Origin: Acestrorhynchus altus | Lineage: Eukaryota; Chordata; Actinopteri; Characiformes; Acestrorhynchidae | Assembly (NCBI GenBank): GCA_034509495.1 | Contig: CM067523.1 | Location: forward strand, 1,962,367 to 2,026,366 | Reading direction: 5' to 3' | Length of the DNA stretch: 64,000 nucleotides | Shown: piece after piece, positions 34,048-41,389 of the stretch | Layout of the letters: every line of letters starts with the position of its first letter | Position numbering within the stretch: the stretch's first letter is position 1 | The notes under the pieces: model-generated | Told to the model about the DNA's origin: nothing | What the model saw: the letters and a program-made list of their open reading frames with translations, nothing else | Databases searched by the model: none | Translations under genes and position numbers: made by a program

Positions 34048-36440
34048 TACAGGCATCTCTAGAGAGCAGAACTGTGCTGCTGCAGGCTGGTTTATAAACT
34101 TTCCACAGCTGAACGCTGAGTTTTTATTTTGACAACAATTATTCTGTGGCCACTTTATCGGAAACACCCACCTTGTGTTTCATCAGTGGCCACTTTATCA
34201 GAAACACCCCCTTGTGCTTCCATTGGTTTGTTTCTAAAAAGTCTATATCCAGTATGAGGTTCTAATAACATTACTGTGAAATGCACAGTGAACGTCGTCC
34301 TCGTACTGGAACAGCTGGGGTTTCAGCTGTGGTTGGAGGCTCCTCCACCTTGAAAGCGGATGTGTAAAGTGACTTTGGCAGGTGACTTTGAGTTGTGCGA
34401 GCAGGTCAGTGGCTCTTTTCTGCCACATCGTCTCACTTCACATGCCCACTGTGCCTCATTATTAATTGAACAGTTTTAAAAATAATCAGCTTGCCTCTGG
34501 CTCCATCTGCTCCACACTCTCCACCCTCAGAAACACACCGACCCTCTTCCACAGCCTTCTGCTTCCAGTCCGATTTCGGGCTCGTACAGTCATTTACTCC
34601 GGAAGCTGATTGAGGTGGAAATGTGTCCTGGTCCACTGGTGAGGAGCTCTGAAGTCGACGACTGGAGAACAGCCTGGAATTAAAGACGAGGTCAAATTTC
34701 TGTTCTTCTTTAAAGTTAAACAATTTAACCAGGTCCAATCCGAGAACGGCCTGGATGGTGGGCAGTTTGTCCACTCCATCCTGCTTCTTCCGTCCAGTGA
34801 TGCTCCTCCCCCTCTCAAAGTCCAAAAGTCTTTGAGTGAGCTGTAGAGGCAAGTCTAGCTATCAGCAACTACTCACAAGAGGTACACCACCCAAAAGTAG
34901 CCTCTGGGAGTCTTTTATAGAGCAGTGGGTGAAGCACTTTATGCCCTCTCGTGCCAAAACCCAGTGTCCAATCAGATCACACCTGTAATCATTTACATAT
35001 CTGCCTGAGACAAGTTAAATCACCTCCATGAGCACTTAGATAATCACATGACTGTAGAAATCTGCTGATGATCTGATTATTAAGTGGTAGGAAAAGCACA
35101 GTGACCAGCAGTGGTGCATGTTAAGCATGGTGGTGGTAGTGTCATGCTCTAGAGATGCTGCTTTTCTGCTGCTGAGTGAATGGACCCCCCTTTCCAAAGA
35201 CCCCCTACACAACCAATATGTTACTTTTAGGCTAAGCCCTGGATCTCAGCGCCATCTATTGGTGTCCCTTATGACCAGACTGTGACCACGTCCAAATGTG
35301 GTTTGGATCCAAAAATGTGCTCCAGAGATGCCTTTTTCGCTGCTGAGTGAATGGAGAGAAGAAGAAGGATGACAACCGCAGAATTCTCGGAATTGGACTG
35401 TGGGTCGTGGACTCTGGGGGACTGCTGACTTCCCAACACATCTGGAGGGAGGAAGGGATGGAGGGAAGGCATGCTGGGAATGTTAACTGAAAGCCTGTTT
35501 CAGCACCGTGGGACATCAGAGCTGACCACAGCTGCTAAAAACCACTCTGGCTGGGTGGGCAGGCTGACCGCTTCAGTGTCACACAGTGTTTACGTAATGA
35601 AAAAGGAAAGTAGTGCACAGAGTTCTCTAATGGAGAGGCGCTAACCAACAGCACGTGGACGCTCGACCAAACCTTTAACGTTGATTGTCGTTAAAATGAA
35701 GGAAAGTGACATCTGAGCTTCTCGGACTGAGCTCGTCAGATTGGATTTGTTTAAAATGACACACTGTTACATACACGTTATGTCAGATTTGCGCGTCCAG
35801 ACATCGTAAACCTCTCTGCATGGGTTTCTATGGTAACAGCGTAGGTGTTCACAGATGTTCTGCAGGGGCGTGCCAACATCTAGACATGCACCAAGGGACC
35901 CCCCCTTTCCAAAGGCCCTCTACACCACCAACATGTTACTTTTAGGTTAAGGCCTGGATCTCAGCGCCATCTATTGGTGCCCCTTATGACCAGACTGTGA
36001 CCACACCCAATAGTTGGTTGGATCCAAAATGTGCTTTCATGAAGTTATTAGACCTGATAACCATCATCAATCCTAAGACGATCTGGGGTCTGAAACATGT
36101 TTTTAAAACTGCATATCATTAAAAAGGTGGAGGGACACATGAAGGGAGTTCTACGGCCAAAAATAGACCCAAAAAAAACTGTATTTGTTCAGAATCTCTA
36201 CTATTTTCCCATCGTCAACATTCCATATAAAACTCATAAGACCTGTAGCTTCACTGGTGGGTTTGGATAGTAAATAATATGACTGTATGTGTGCTGTAGT
36301 CATGGCGACCGACGCCTGCTTTCATTCACTAGCACTAAAAAGAAATCAGTCAATAAGCTGAACTGTTTACATCTCAAACACTGATTTATGCAGCAATTTT
36401 GTCACCTTTAAACCAAAATGCTGCTTTGTGTGTGTGTGTT

Positions 36441-36508
<68 letters not shown>

Positions 36509-36660
36509 GCTCTTCTGCTCTGACTGGTTTTGAAATTACACACAACACAGTAAATGCCACACATATCCAAAACACGTGCATCATTCACACATTCATACTG
36601 ATGTAGTGTTAAACCATTACAGAAAACAGACACTGCGAAGCAATAAACATGATATATGTG

Positions 36661-36694
<34 letters not shown>

Positions 36695-36746
36695 CCTAAA
36701 AGTTTAGTGTACACTTTACAAAGCTGGGAAGGTGACAGAATGGGTG

Positions 36747-36790
<44 letters not shown>

Positions 36791-38157
36791 GTTATTATTA
36801 TTGTTATTATTATTGTTATTATTATTGTTATTGTTGTTGTTGTTGTTATGAGTTGAATAAGCAGCTTCATCCATTAACACCAGTTAGCACTTTGTAATTT
36901 TTACCAGTCTATGCAAACTAAGCCGTAATAAAAGCCTGTTTTCAGTCACAAAGTCAAACATAATTGCATAAATCAGGTGATTCAACCTTTATCAATTTAG
37001 CTCCACCCATCCAAAGCCTCGGGTGCACCACCACATAACACCACTTTTAAGGTGGTAGCAGATTATTAAAGGCGAATGAAAACGGGATTCCCACCTGTCC
37101 CGAATACGGAATTCGCACCCAGGACCGATTCTGGTCCCATTAGTGGGAGGGGCTTATATCGCAGGTTTATTAATGGTGCTAATTTAAAGGACACTATTCT
37201 GTAGTTTTCTGCTGAAAGTTTGCACTTGGTTCCATTTTACACTTTTCATTTTTCTCGTCGGATCAAAACAGTCAGGCCTGAAATGCAGCGCTTTCCGGAC
37301 TCGTGGCAGGTCACCGCGCAGAAACACCTGCAAACAACGAGCCGTTTGTTGAAGCAGTCGAAGCAGACCAAACAGACCAGTCAGGCAGCCCGTCATGTGG
37401 TGCCGGGAGCAGATAGCTTTCACACTGGCAGCAGATGAGCGAGAGTCAGCTTGAAGTGAACCCACTGATTTCAGGAGGTCGAGAGGTCGCTTCACTGCTT
37501 CCTGACGGAGTTCAGGGTCAGGAAGAAAACACCTGCAGTGAAAACACCCGAAGTTATAAGGATTGCTTTTCTAACAAGACAGGAAGCCAATCAGAACACA
37601 GATCATTTGCATATAGCAGTGTTTAAAGGCACAGGGTTTTACAGATTTACCACAATGCAGCTCCATCTAATACCTTTGTGATCATCCAACACCTACCTGA
37701 CCTCTTTTGTGGGGCTAAATTCAATCAAATCCTTCACACAGCAATGTTCCTGCGTGTAGTGTTTCATCTAAAATCAAGGGTACATTAGATTTTGGTGTCG
37801 TGAGAATTTGATTGCATCCATTGACAAAAGGATGGATCTCCATCATTCCAGCTCCACTGCTCCACAGCTCAATGCTGGTGGGCTTCATACCCCTCTAGCC
37901 CACGCCAGGTATTAGACATGGAGACAATAGGGTCATGTTTGTTTATCTGCTGCAGAGAGTCCTGTTCTATTGGCAGTACTTCTGTACAGGGCTAGACACG
38001 CTGTGTGTGCATTTGCACATCTGTGTCAGCAATGGGTGCAACTTAGCTGAATGAATTCATTAGAAGGGGTGTCCACAAACTTCTGGTAATGTGAAATGAA
38101 GCATCACTGTTTTTGGTTTCTAAAGCCACAGAAATGATGCAGGATATGTGTGGTTTT

Positions 38158-38208
<51 letters not shown>

Positions 38209-38657
38209 ACACACCTAATGACACTCCTGCCCTGCCTCCTCCACCTTCCTGCAGTTCCTGCTCCTCACAATAAATAAAAAATGTGTTTTCTCATCTTTCC
38301 ATTTCAAATCTTATGTAAGAAACGATCCGAGTGGAAACGGCAATCTCTACTCCAGAGCCGGTCCGATCTGTCGGACAGCAGCAGAAACCACATCAATAAT
38401 GTAGCACGTCTTCAAAACAACGGACCAACCTCTTCTGGAGCTTTTTGTCTTCTTTTATTTTCAGACGATCAGACTAGATCACGCGTGTCTGGTGTTTTCA
38501 GACGATCAGACTCGATCACGCGTGTCTGGTGTTTTCAGACGATCAGACTGGATCAGATTTGTTTTATGTATAATAATGAGTCTAATGATCTTTCTTTTTA
38601 TTTTTCAGCTATACGTGGCCCAGCTTCCACAGATTTCACAGGTTAGTCCTCCCCCCC

Positions 38658-38720
<63 letters not shown>

Positions 38721-39020
38721 GCATGTCTGGACTGCCTAAAATGTTTTTCACAGCATCAAATCATTGATATTAGAAGACGATCAGACTAGATCACGCGTGT
38801 CTGGTGTTTTCAGACGATCAGACTAGATCACGCGTGTCTGGTGTTTTCAGACGATCAGACTAGGTCACGCGTGTCTGGTGTTTTCAGACGATCAGACTAG
38901 ATCAGATTTGTTTTAGTTATGTATAATAATGAGTCTAATGATCTTTGTTTTTATTTTTCAGCTACACTTGGCCCAGTTTCCACAGATTTCACAGATTCCC
39001 CAGGTTAGTCCCTCCCCCCC

Positions 39021-39069
<49 letters not shown>

Positions 39070-39237
39070 GCAAGTCTGGACTGCCTAGAATGTTTTTCAC
39101 AGCATCAAATCATTGATATTAGAAGATGATCAGACTAGATCAAATTTAATTTTGACAGCTTCTCGTTTACAGGCACGTTTCGTCCCACATACGTCAGTGA
39201 TGCCGCCAACAAAACTGTGGAACTGTTATGTGAGTGC

Positions 39238-39275
<38 letters not shown>

Positions 39276-41063
39276 CACACACACATACACACACACACAC
39301 ACACATGCACATATATACACACACACACAACAAGAGCTTGGTCAAGTTCAAAAGGTCAAAACTGAAAAAAACCCTTTCTTCTTGCCCCTTTATGTGACTC
39401 TTATTCATGAACATGTGAAGAAAAGTTGTTCAATATATAATTTTTGAAAAATGGAAGCAGGTCGTACCACCAGACGTTTATAAATGGGGTCTAAGCCTAA
39501 CTTGGTGGTCTGGGTACATGGTTCTCCAGGATCTATAAACAGGCCCCTAGAATAGAACAGGCAGCAGATCTTAGTGCCCTGCCTCATGTGGCCCCATCTT
39601 GTGATACCACCACTGAACAAAGAGACAATCCCAGTACAAAACTGCTCACACTCACAGCCAGAGAACAGTATCTAGAACCTCCAGAAGGACTCTAGAGTGA
39701 TGTCATTAACTCCAGATCAGAGGAACACACTCCTGTGAAGTGTTGTTTATATGATGACTGAAGTTTGGATCTTCTGTTTCAGCTGATCAGCAAAGCAATG
39801 AGCTGCTGATTTCCATCATTCTGGGTAAGAGAGTTTATTCCATTCTCTGTATTTCTCTACACTCAGTCTGACGCGTAACCAGCGTGACACGTAACCAGCG
39901 TGACACGTAACCAGCGTGACACGTAACCAGCGTGACGCCTAACCAGCCTGACGCCTAACCAGCCTGACGCCTAACCAGCCTGACGCCTAACCAGCCTGAC
40001 GCCTAACCAGTCCGACGCGTAACCAGTCCGACGCGTAACCAGCGTGACACGTAACCAGCGTGACACGTAACCAGCGTGACGCGTAACCAGCGTGACGCGT
40101 AACCAGTCTGACGTGCAAATAATGCAAATAAATCAGAATATAAATGCACCCATTTATATGAAACAATTAATAAACAAACAAATAAATAATGATAAATATT
40201 AAAATTAAAGTTATTCTGTTGATGCTTTGAAGAAAAAAAATGATATGTAAATATATATAAAATACACAGTTTTATTATTGTCAAGAATATTAATAATATT
40301 AATAGTTATTTAAATGAATTTCATGAAAAAAATGTATATATTATTTAATTCTATTAAACTGACTTATGCAAAATGTATTTTCATTTGATCTGGACTTATT
40401 TTCCAATTTTATCACATGAAATACTTTATTACACTATTTTTGAAAAATTAAAAATAGTATAAAATAAAATCAAATGAAACTTTCTCGTGTTGTGTTTTTA
40501 TATATATACACTAACTTTATTTCTATCAAACTAAAAATGCTTTAAAGAAAAAAACATGAGCCATCAGTTTGCTTTAGAAATTGGTAAAAATCGAGTTTAA
40601 GATCCTGTCCTTTAATGCGTCACATACAGCATATTTTACTGATGAATAGAATTCATAGATGTATGTCACTTCCTGGGTGTCAGACTGAACACCAACAACG
40701 TGGAGCTGAAAGAGAGGTGTTTCTGATACAGTGTAGATGTTGTGTTTATGTTCTACTGATGTGTTTCTGATGTGGACGCGGTTGTTTGGCAGGTGTGTGT
40801 GTATCAGTGGTGCTGATTCTGTTGTTGTTGGCCGTGGTGCTTTTCCGACGCCTGTTCCACCACAGAGGAACGTACCGCACTCGAGAGCCCAAAGACGCAG
40901 AGGACATTGCACTGAAGCCCGTCCCCCAACAACAGGACAGCTCAGATGAAGGTACTGTAGATCACAATATCTACACAAGAGTGTTATGAATATCAAGCTA
41001 AGCTTTAGAAGATATGACGATGCATCTGAAGGTCTAATCTTCTCTTCTCTAGATGAAGACTAG
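26159..41063 (+). CDS. gypc: Glycophorin C-like single-pass membrane protein, seven coding exons
   Basis: Join 26159-26189, 38609-38641, 38962-39003, 39173-39229, 39783-39824, 40793-40951 and 41053-41063 (375 nt, 124 residues plus stop). All six introns are phase 1 with GT/AG ends. The protein starts M-S-L-T-P-P-A-S-T-P with no signal peptide. Residues 11-36 hold two related mini-exons sharing G-P-x-S-T-D-F-T. An N-K-T sequon sits at 48-50, the membrane span at about 62-86, then R-R-L-F-H-H. R-G-T-Y-R-T-R-E-P-K at 93-102 resembles the protein 4.1-binding motif of glycophorin C and of CADM proteins. Human GYPC is 128 residues, also lacks a cleaved signal, and has an exon border at a Gly in the membrane span, as at Gly69 here. 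It should link membrane to the spectrin skeleton. Unlike human GYPC, the tail ends D-S-S-D-E-D-E-D, with no E-Y-F-I. SMAGP or a CADM-like protein are alternatives. The exon 1 link across 12.4 kb is inferred from phase and start context. Confidence 0.62.
26190..26599. other. Start of intron 1, no feature seen
   Basis: Non-repetitive intron sequence. A 71-codon frame at 26411-26626 has no family pattern. Confidence 0.4.
26600..26815 (-). mobile_element. Possible Tc1-like relic, antisense
   Basis: GAGCATTATCCTGCTGAAAA at 26772 is typical of the antisense of fish Tc1-like transposases (the H-N-A-x-x-Q-Q-D-N type region). The surrounding sequence is too decayed to read. Confidence 0.35.
26845..27245 (+). 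mobile_element. Element B copy 2
   Basis: Close to copy 1 at 11801-12235: shared CTTATAAGAACCTTGGTGTT, CATCAACAGAGGGGCTGCAC, AGGGTCAGTAAACGGAAGTG and a GAACCGGAACGGAACCCAG end. It lies in intron 1 of the gypc-like gene. The 96-codon frame across it is incidental. Confidence 0.78.
27470..27610 (+). mobile_element. MITE fragment with CCTGTTTCCCAGAC terminus
   Basis: GGCCTGTTTCCCAGACCACA, TTAAGCGTAAGCCTAG and ATGACCATTGGCATTGTAAT with TAGCTCAAGACCAGG match a common fish short element whose ends read CCTGTTTCCCAGA. The right terminus is not clear. Confidence 0.5.
27611..28324. other. Intron 1 sequence, no feature seen
   Basis: No exon with proper phase and splice sites was recognised. Short frames have no family pattern. 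Confidence 0.4.
28325..28620 (+). repeat. Degenerate ACCAAGACCAGA repeat
   Basis: Loose, indel-rich repeats of AAGACCAAGACCAG and related strings for about 300 bases. Confidence 0.65.
28645..29010 (-). mobile_element. Element B copy 3 (reverse)
   Basis: Reverse complement landmarks: CCACCAACAAAAATAGGTTT, ACCGCTGTGGGCGTGTCTGG, CTCGTATGGTGTCGTCTTCC, ACAAACGCTCTCAGGTCGTC and CACCAAGGTTCTTATAAGCC. The 112-codon + frame here is incidental. Confidence 0.75.
29011..29689. other. Intron 1 sequence with an AATTA-rich block
   Basis: At 29400-29580 there is complex sequence with TTAATGATTAAG, two AAATTAATTACAG copies 16 bases apart, and CGCAAATGAATTT. These resemble homeodomain and octamer-like sites. 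It could be an enhancer; only sequence conservation would show that. Confidence 0.3.
29690..30000 (-). pseudogene. Tc1-like transposase relic, antisense
   Basis: On the minus strand the part near 29820-29700 encodes N-I-Q-A-A-W-D-G-S-S-Q-D-T-I-R-N-L and S-M-Q-R-R. This matches the C-terminal region of fish Tc1-like transposases (I-x-x-A-W-x-x-x-P-Q-D-T-I-R-x-L...S-M-x-R-R). Sequence further along (TTTTCAATCAGGGACAGGTC) corresponds to the N-P-I-E-N region, decayed. Confidence 0.6.
30010..30170 (+). mobile_element. Dispersed fish repeat with CAGCTGCTCC...GGGCACGTGTGCTCACTG
   Basis: CCTTGAGCAAGACCCTTAAC, GCTGCTCCCTGGGTGG, ATAGGGCTGCCCACC and GGGCACGTGTGCTCACTG follow in the order of a very common otophysan SINE-like repeat known to me. 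Only one end is present. Confidence 0.6.
30171..31040. other. Intron 1 sequence; AT-rich TATAT block at 30840-30985
   Basis: The block 30900-30985 is built of TATATTGTATATATT-like strings. No exon is recognised. Confidence 0.6.
31040..31740. mobile_element. Short inverted-repeat element(s) rich in AATCAGAT
   Basis: Many copies of ATCTGATT and AATCAGAT in both orientations, with ATTATTGAAGTGCATTTAAA near the right edge and ATTATTGAAGTGGTTGTACA internally. This matches a fish MITE type whose ends carry GTTTACATGCACTTCAATAA-like sequence. Borders are uncertain and more than one copy may be nested. Confidence 0.5.
31790..32260 (-). mobile_element. Internally deleted Tc1-like element, antisense
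   Basis: CACTGCCAACACTGTCACCA, GAGTCCACAAGACCTC, CCTGTGGTATCTCCCACAGA and CAGCAGATCCTTTAAGTTG belong to the transposase C-terminal side of a common fish Tc1-like element. They run directly into GCACCAGCGAGCCTTGGGCC, GGAGATGTTCTGACCCAGTT and GTCTAGAACATCACAGTTTT, which belong to its N-terminal, DNA-binding side. About half of the coding region, including the catalytic core, is gone. Confidence 0.65.
32261..32720. other. Intron 1 sequence, no feature seen
   Basis: Includes a short GA run near 32490. Overlapping frames on both strands reach 149 and 127 codons only by running through the GA tract that follows. Confidence 0.5.
32721..32772. repeat. GA microsatellite
   Basis: About 25 GA units. 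Confidence 0.98.
32806..32870. repeat. Short GT runs with a GATTAAGTGGGAGTGTGTGT duplicate
   Basis: A GT run is followed by two copies of a 20-base unit. Confidence 0.9.
32941..33005. repeat. Compound (GT)n(GA)n microsatellite
   Basis: About 22 GT units pass directly into about 10 GA units. Confidence 0.98.
33006..33640. other. Intron 1 sequence; possible LTR-related stretch
   Basis: The part 33295-33480 has AGACACACCTGGAACTGGAT, AATGAGACACAGGTGGGAAG and GGGGCGGAGCAAAGGCGGAG, which recall leader or LTR sequence of fish gypsy elements in reverse. From 33505 to 33630 loose GGCCTG/TGGCGTAGC repeats occur. Neither is secure. Confidence 0.3.
33641..33690 (-). mobile_element. Single Tc1-terminus unit (reverse)
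   Basis: GATGAAGCACGAGGTACGTG followed by TTCCTAATAAGGTGGTCAGT is one unit of the 39-bp Tc1-terminus minisatellite described at 44.6 and 46.5 kb. Confidence 0.6.
33984..34043. repeat. CA microsatellite
   Basis: About 29 CA units. Confidence 0.98.
34147..34230 (+). repeat. Tc1-terminus 39-bp unit, two copies
   Basis: GGCCACTTTATCGGAAACAC, CTTGTGTTTCATCAGT, then a second GGCCACTTTATCAGAAACAC and CCTTGTGCTTCCATTGG. Confidence 0.85.
34433..34852 (-). other. Unidentified 139-codon frame behind a TATA-bearing repeat
   Basis: An open minus frame with complex, non-repetitive composition contains T-I-Q-A-V-L-G-L-D-L-V-K-L-F-N-F and later N-D-C-T-S-P-K-S-D-W. I do not recognise a family. A minus-strand TATA box sits at 34911-34920, about 60 bases before the first Met at 34852. 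It could be part of a mobile element, a small lineage-specific gene on the opposite strand of intron 1, or chance. Confidence 0.18.
34860..35010 (-). repeat. Dispersed repeat carrying a TATA box, copy 1
   Basis: Read on the minus strand: a GATTGG (inverted CCAAT) box, ACACTGGGTTTTGGCACGAG, CACTGCTCTATAAAAGAC with a consensus TATAAAAG, then AGGCTACTTTTGGGTGGTGT. A second copy lies at 61190-61335. Confidence 0.75.
35101..35170 (+). mobile_element. Short Tc1-like fragment
   Basis: TTAAGCATGGTGGTGGTAGT followed by GTCATGCTCT is the nucleotide form of the K-H-G-G-G-S-V-M transposase core. Only about 50 bases remain. Confidence 0.45.
35171..35310 (+). repeat. Local duplication Y, copy 1
   Basis: CCCCCCTTTCCAAAGACCCC, CAATATGTTACTTTTAGGCT, TCTCAGCGCCATCTATTGGT and TATGACCAGACTGTGACCAC are repeated at 35885-36030. 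Confidence 0.93.
35311..35884. other. Intron 1 sequence, no feature seen
   Basis: Nothing recognised apart from a repeat of CGCTGCTGAGTGAATGGA at 35339, matching 35169. Confidence 0.45.
35885..36030 (+). repeat. Local duplication Y, copy 2
   Basis: About 90 percent like copy 1 by eye, 0.71 kb away, same orientation. Confidence 0.93.
36031..36426. other. Intron 1 sequence, no feature seen
   Basis: No exon or repeat is recognised. Confidence 0.45.
36427..36506. repeat. GT microsatellite
   Basis: About 40 GT units with two TTTG interruptions. Confidence 0.98.
36662..36693. repeat. CA microsatellite
   Basis: About 16 CA units. Confidence 0.97.
36749..36848. repeat. ATT trinucleotide microsatellite passing into GTT
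   Basis: Pure ATT units, then four ATTGTTATT blocks, then GTT units. Confidence 0.97.
36849..37669. other. Intron 1 sequence, no exon recognised
   Basis: The frames at 37184-37626 are complex but show no family pattern, and no phase 1 exon with good splice sites was found. TTAGCTCCACCCATCC at 36999 is a single unit of the dispersed 29-bp repeat. Confidence 0.4.
37670..37755 (-). mobile_element. MITE-A copy 6, fragment (reverse)
   Basis: GATCATCCAACACCTACCTG and TCAATCAAATCCTTCACACA with GCAATGTTCC is the reverse of the MITE-A centre. The next copy follows in the opposite orientation. Confidence 0.55.
37790..38105 (+). mobile_element. MITE-A copy 7, right part complete
   Basis: TTTGATTGCATCCATTGACA, CCACAGCTCAATGCTGG, GCAGAGAGTCCTGTTCTATT, GTGCATTTGCACATCTGTGT, and an end GAATTCATTAGAAGGGGTGT followed by CCACAAACTTCTGG. 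This copy shows that one terminus of the family is GTGTCCACAAAC-like. Confidence 0.75.
38161..38205. repeat. GT microsatellite
   Basis: About 22 GT units. Confidence 0.98.
38609..38641 (+). CDS. gypc: gypc-like exon 2 (duplicated mini-exon a)
   Basis: 33 bases. Acceptor TTTTTATTTTTCAG, donor GTTAGT. In phase 1 it encodes T-I-R-G-P-A-S-T-D-F-T, all extracellular. Being a multiple of three with phase 1 at both ends, it can be skipped or repeated without changing the frame. Confidence 0.7.
38659..38716. repeat. CA microsatellite just after the exon 2 donor
   Basis: About 28 CA units starting 17 bases after the exon end. Confidence 0.98.
38962..39003 (+). CDS. gypc: gypc-like exon 3 (duplicated mini-exon b)
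   Basis: 42 bases. Same acceptor and donor as exon 2. Encodes x-T-L-G-P-V-S-T-D-F-T-D-S-P. It differs from exon 2 by a few substitutions and nine extra bases at the 3-prime end, which add D-S-P. Confidence 0.72.
39022..39065. repeat. CA microsatellite just after the exon 3 donor
   Basis: About 21 CA units starting 19 bases after the exon end, in the same place as the one after exon 2. Confidence 0.98.
39173..39229 (+). CDS. gypc: gypc-like exon 4
   Basis: 57 bases, acceptor TTCTCGTTTACAG, donor GTGAGT. Encodes G-T-F-R-P-T-Y-V-S-D-A-A-N-K-T-V-E-L-L, with the only N-glycosylation sequon (N-K-T). Confidence 0.72.
39240..39328. repeat. CA microsatellite just after the exon 4 donor
   Basis: About 42 CA units with TCTC, TA and TATATA interruptions, starting about 10 bases after the exon. 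Confidence 0.98.
39329..39782. other. Intron 4, no other feature
   Basis: Complex intron sequence. No repeat or alternative exon is recognised. Confidence 0.5.
39783..39824 (+). CDS. gypc: gypc-like exon 5
   Basis: 42 bases, acceptor CTTCTGTTTCAG, donor GTAAGA. Encodes S-D-Q-Q-S-N-E-L-L-I-S-I-I-L, the end of the outside and the first third of the membrane span. It ends on the first base of the Gly69 codon. Confidence 0.78.
39866..40112 (+). repeat. 16-bp minisatellite, about 15 copies
   Basis: Units of TGACACGTAACCAGCG with variants TGACGCCTAACCAGCC and CGACGCGTAACCAGTC, within intron 5. Most units keep one or more CpG. Confidence 0.97.
40113..40792. other. AT-rich remainder of intron 5
   Basis: Very AT-rich to about 40560, with poly-A runs and AATATTAATAATATTAATA strings. 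No exon is recognised before exon 6. Confidence 0.6.
40793..40951 (+). CDS. gypc: gypc-like exon 6 (membrane span and cytoplasmic motif)
   Basis: 159 bases, acceptor GGTTGTTTGGCAG, donor GTACTG. It encodes most of the membrane span (V-L-I-L-L-L-L-A-V-V-L-F), the basic stop R-R, then H-H-R-G-T-Y-R-T-R-E-P-K-D-A-E-D. The Tyr-containing motif is the best-conserved part and marks the family. If the donor is not used the frame continues for 13 more codons to a stop at 40987 and ends Y-T-R-V-L. Confidence 0.82.
41053..41063 (+). CDS. gypc: gypc-like exon 7 (stop codon)
   Basis: Acceptor TCTTCTCTTCTCTAG. The coding part adds only D-E-D and TAG. The weak part is its length: another 3-prime exon could be used instead. 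Confidence 0.6.
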
Positions 41064-41389
41064 AGCACTTTGAATTCCATTGTAGCTGGAAGCTGGGAAT
41101 GAGCTCACGCCGGCCACTGGAAGACCATCCATCGCCTTCTTTCCGCTGCTTTGCTTGTTGACCCTGTTTTTAGAATTTAGTTTGTGTTAATGAGATCAGC
41201 ATCTCCACTGCTGGTTCCTCTGGATCCACACTGTTTATCCAATACCTTCATCTCCCCTGGTCTGATGACTCAGAGCTGAGCATTCAGCCGAAATGTGCAC
41301 GCTCAGCACTGGGGTGACACTTGGTGTCTGGGAAGTTTCTGGGAAGAGTTTGGATAAAGTTTCGGGAAAAAGTTTTCGTTAATGTAATA
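41064..41389 (+). other. Presumed 3-prime UTR of the gypc-like gene
   Basis: Non-coding sequence after the stop. No AATAAA occurs here; the nearest is at 42259. Confidence 0.4.

Larger units (their letters stand above)
38461..39150 (+). repeat. Tandem duplication containing exons 2 and 3 and a 37-bp minisatellite
   Basis: Unit 1 (about 38461-38773) and unit 2 (about 38774-39121) each hold, in order, 37-bp repeats of CAGACGATCAGACTAGATCA plus CGCGTGTCTGGTGTTTT, the string AGATTTGTTTTA, ATAATGAGTCTAATGATCTT, a mini-exon, a GTTAGT donor, a CA tract, and GTCTGGACTGCCTA plus TTTTTCACAGCATCAAATCA. A third unit starts at 39120 (GAAGATGATCAGACTAGATC) and breaks off before exon 4. Unit 1 has three 37-bp repeats, unit 2 has four. 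Confidence 0.95.

Noticed and set aside
36367..36870. 167-codon minus frame with poly-Ile and poly-His-Thr
   Set aside because: Spans ATT, GT and CA microsatellites.
38281..38719. Continuous 121- and 75-codon frames across exon 2
   Set aside because: They read through the minisatellite and the acceptor or donor; the phase used by the spliced gene is different and supported by six junctions.
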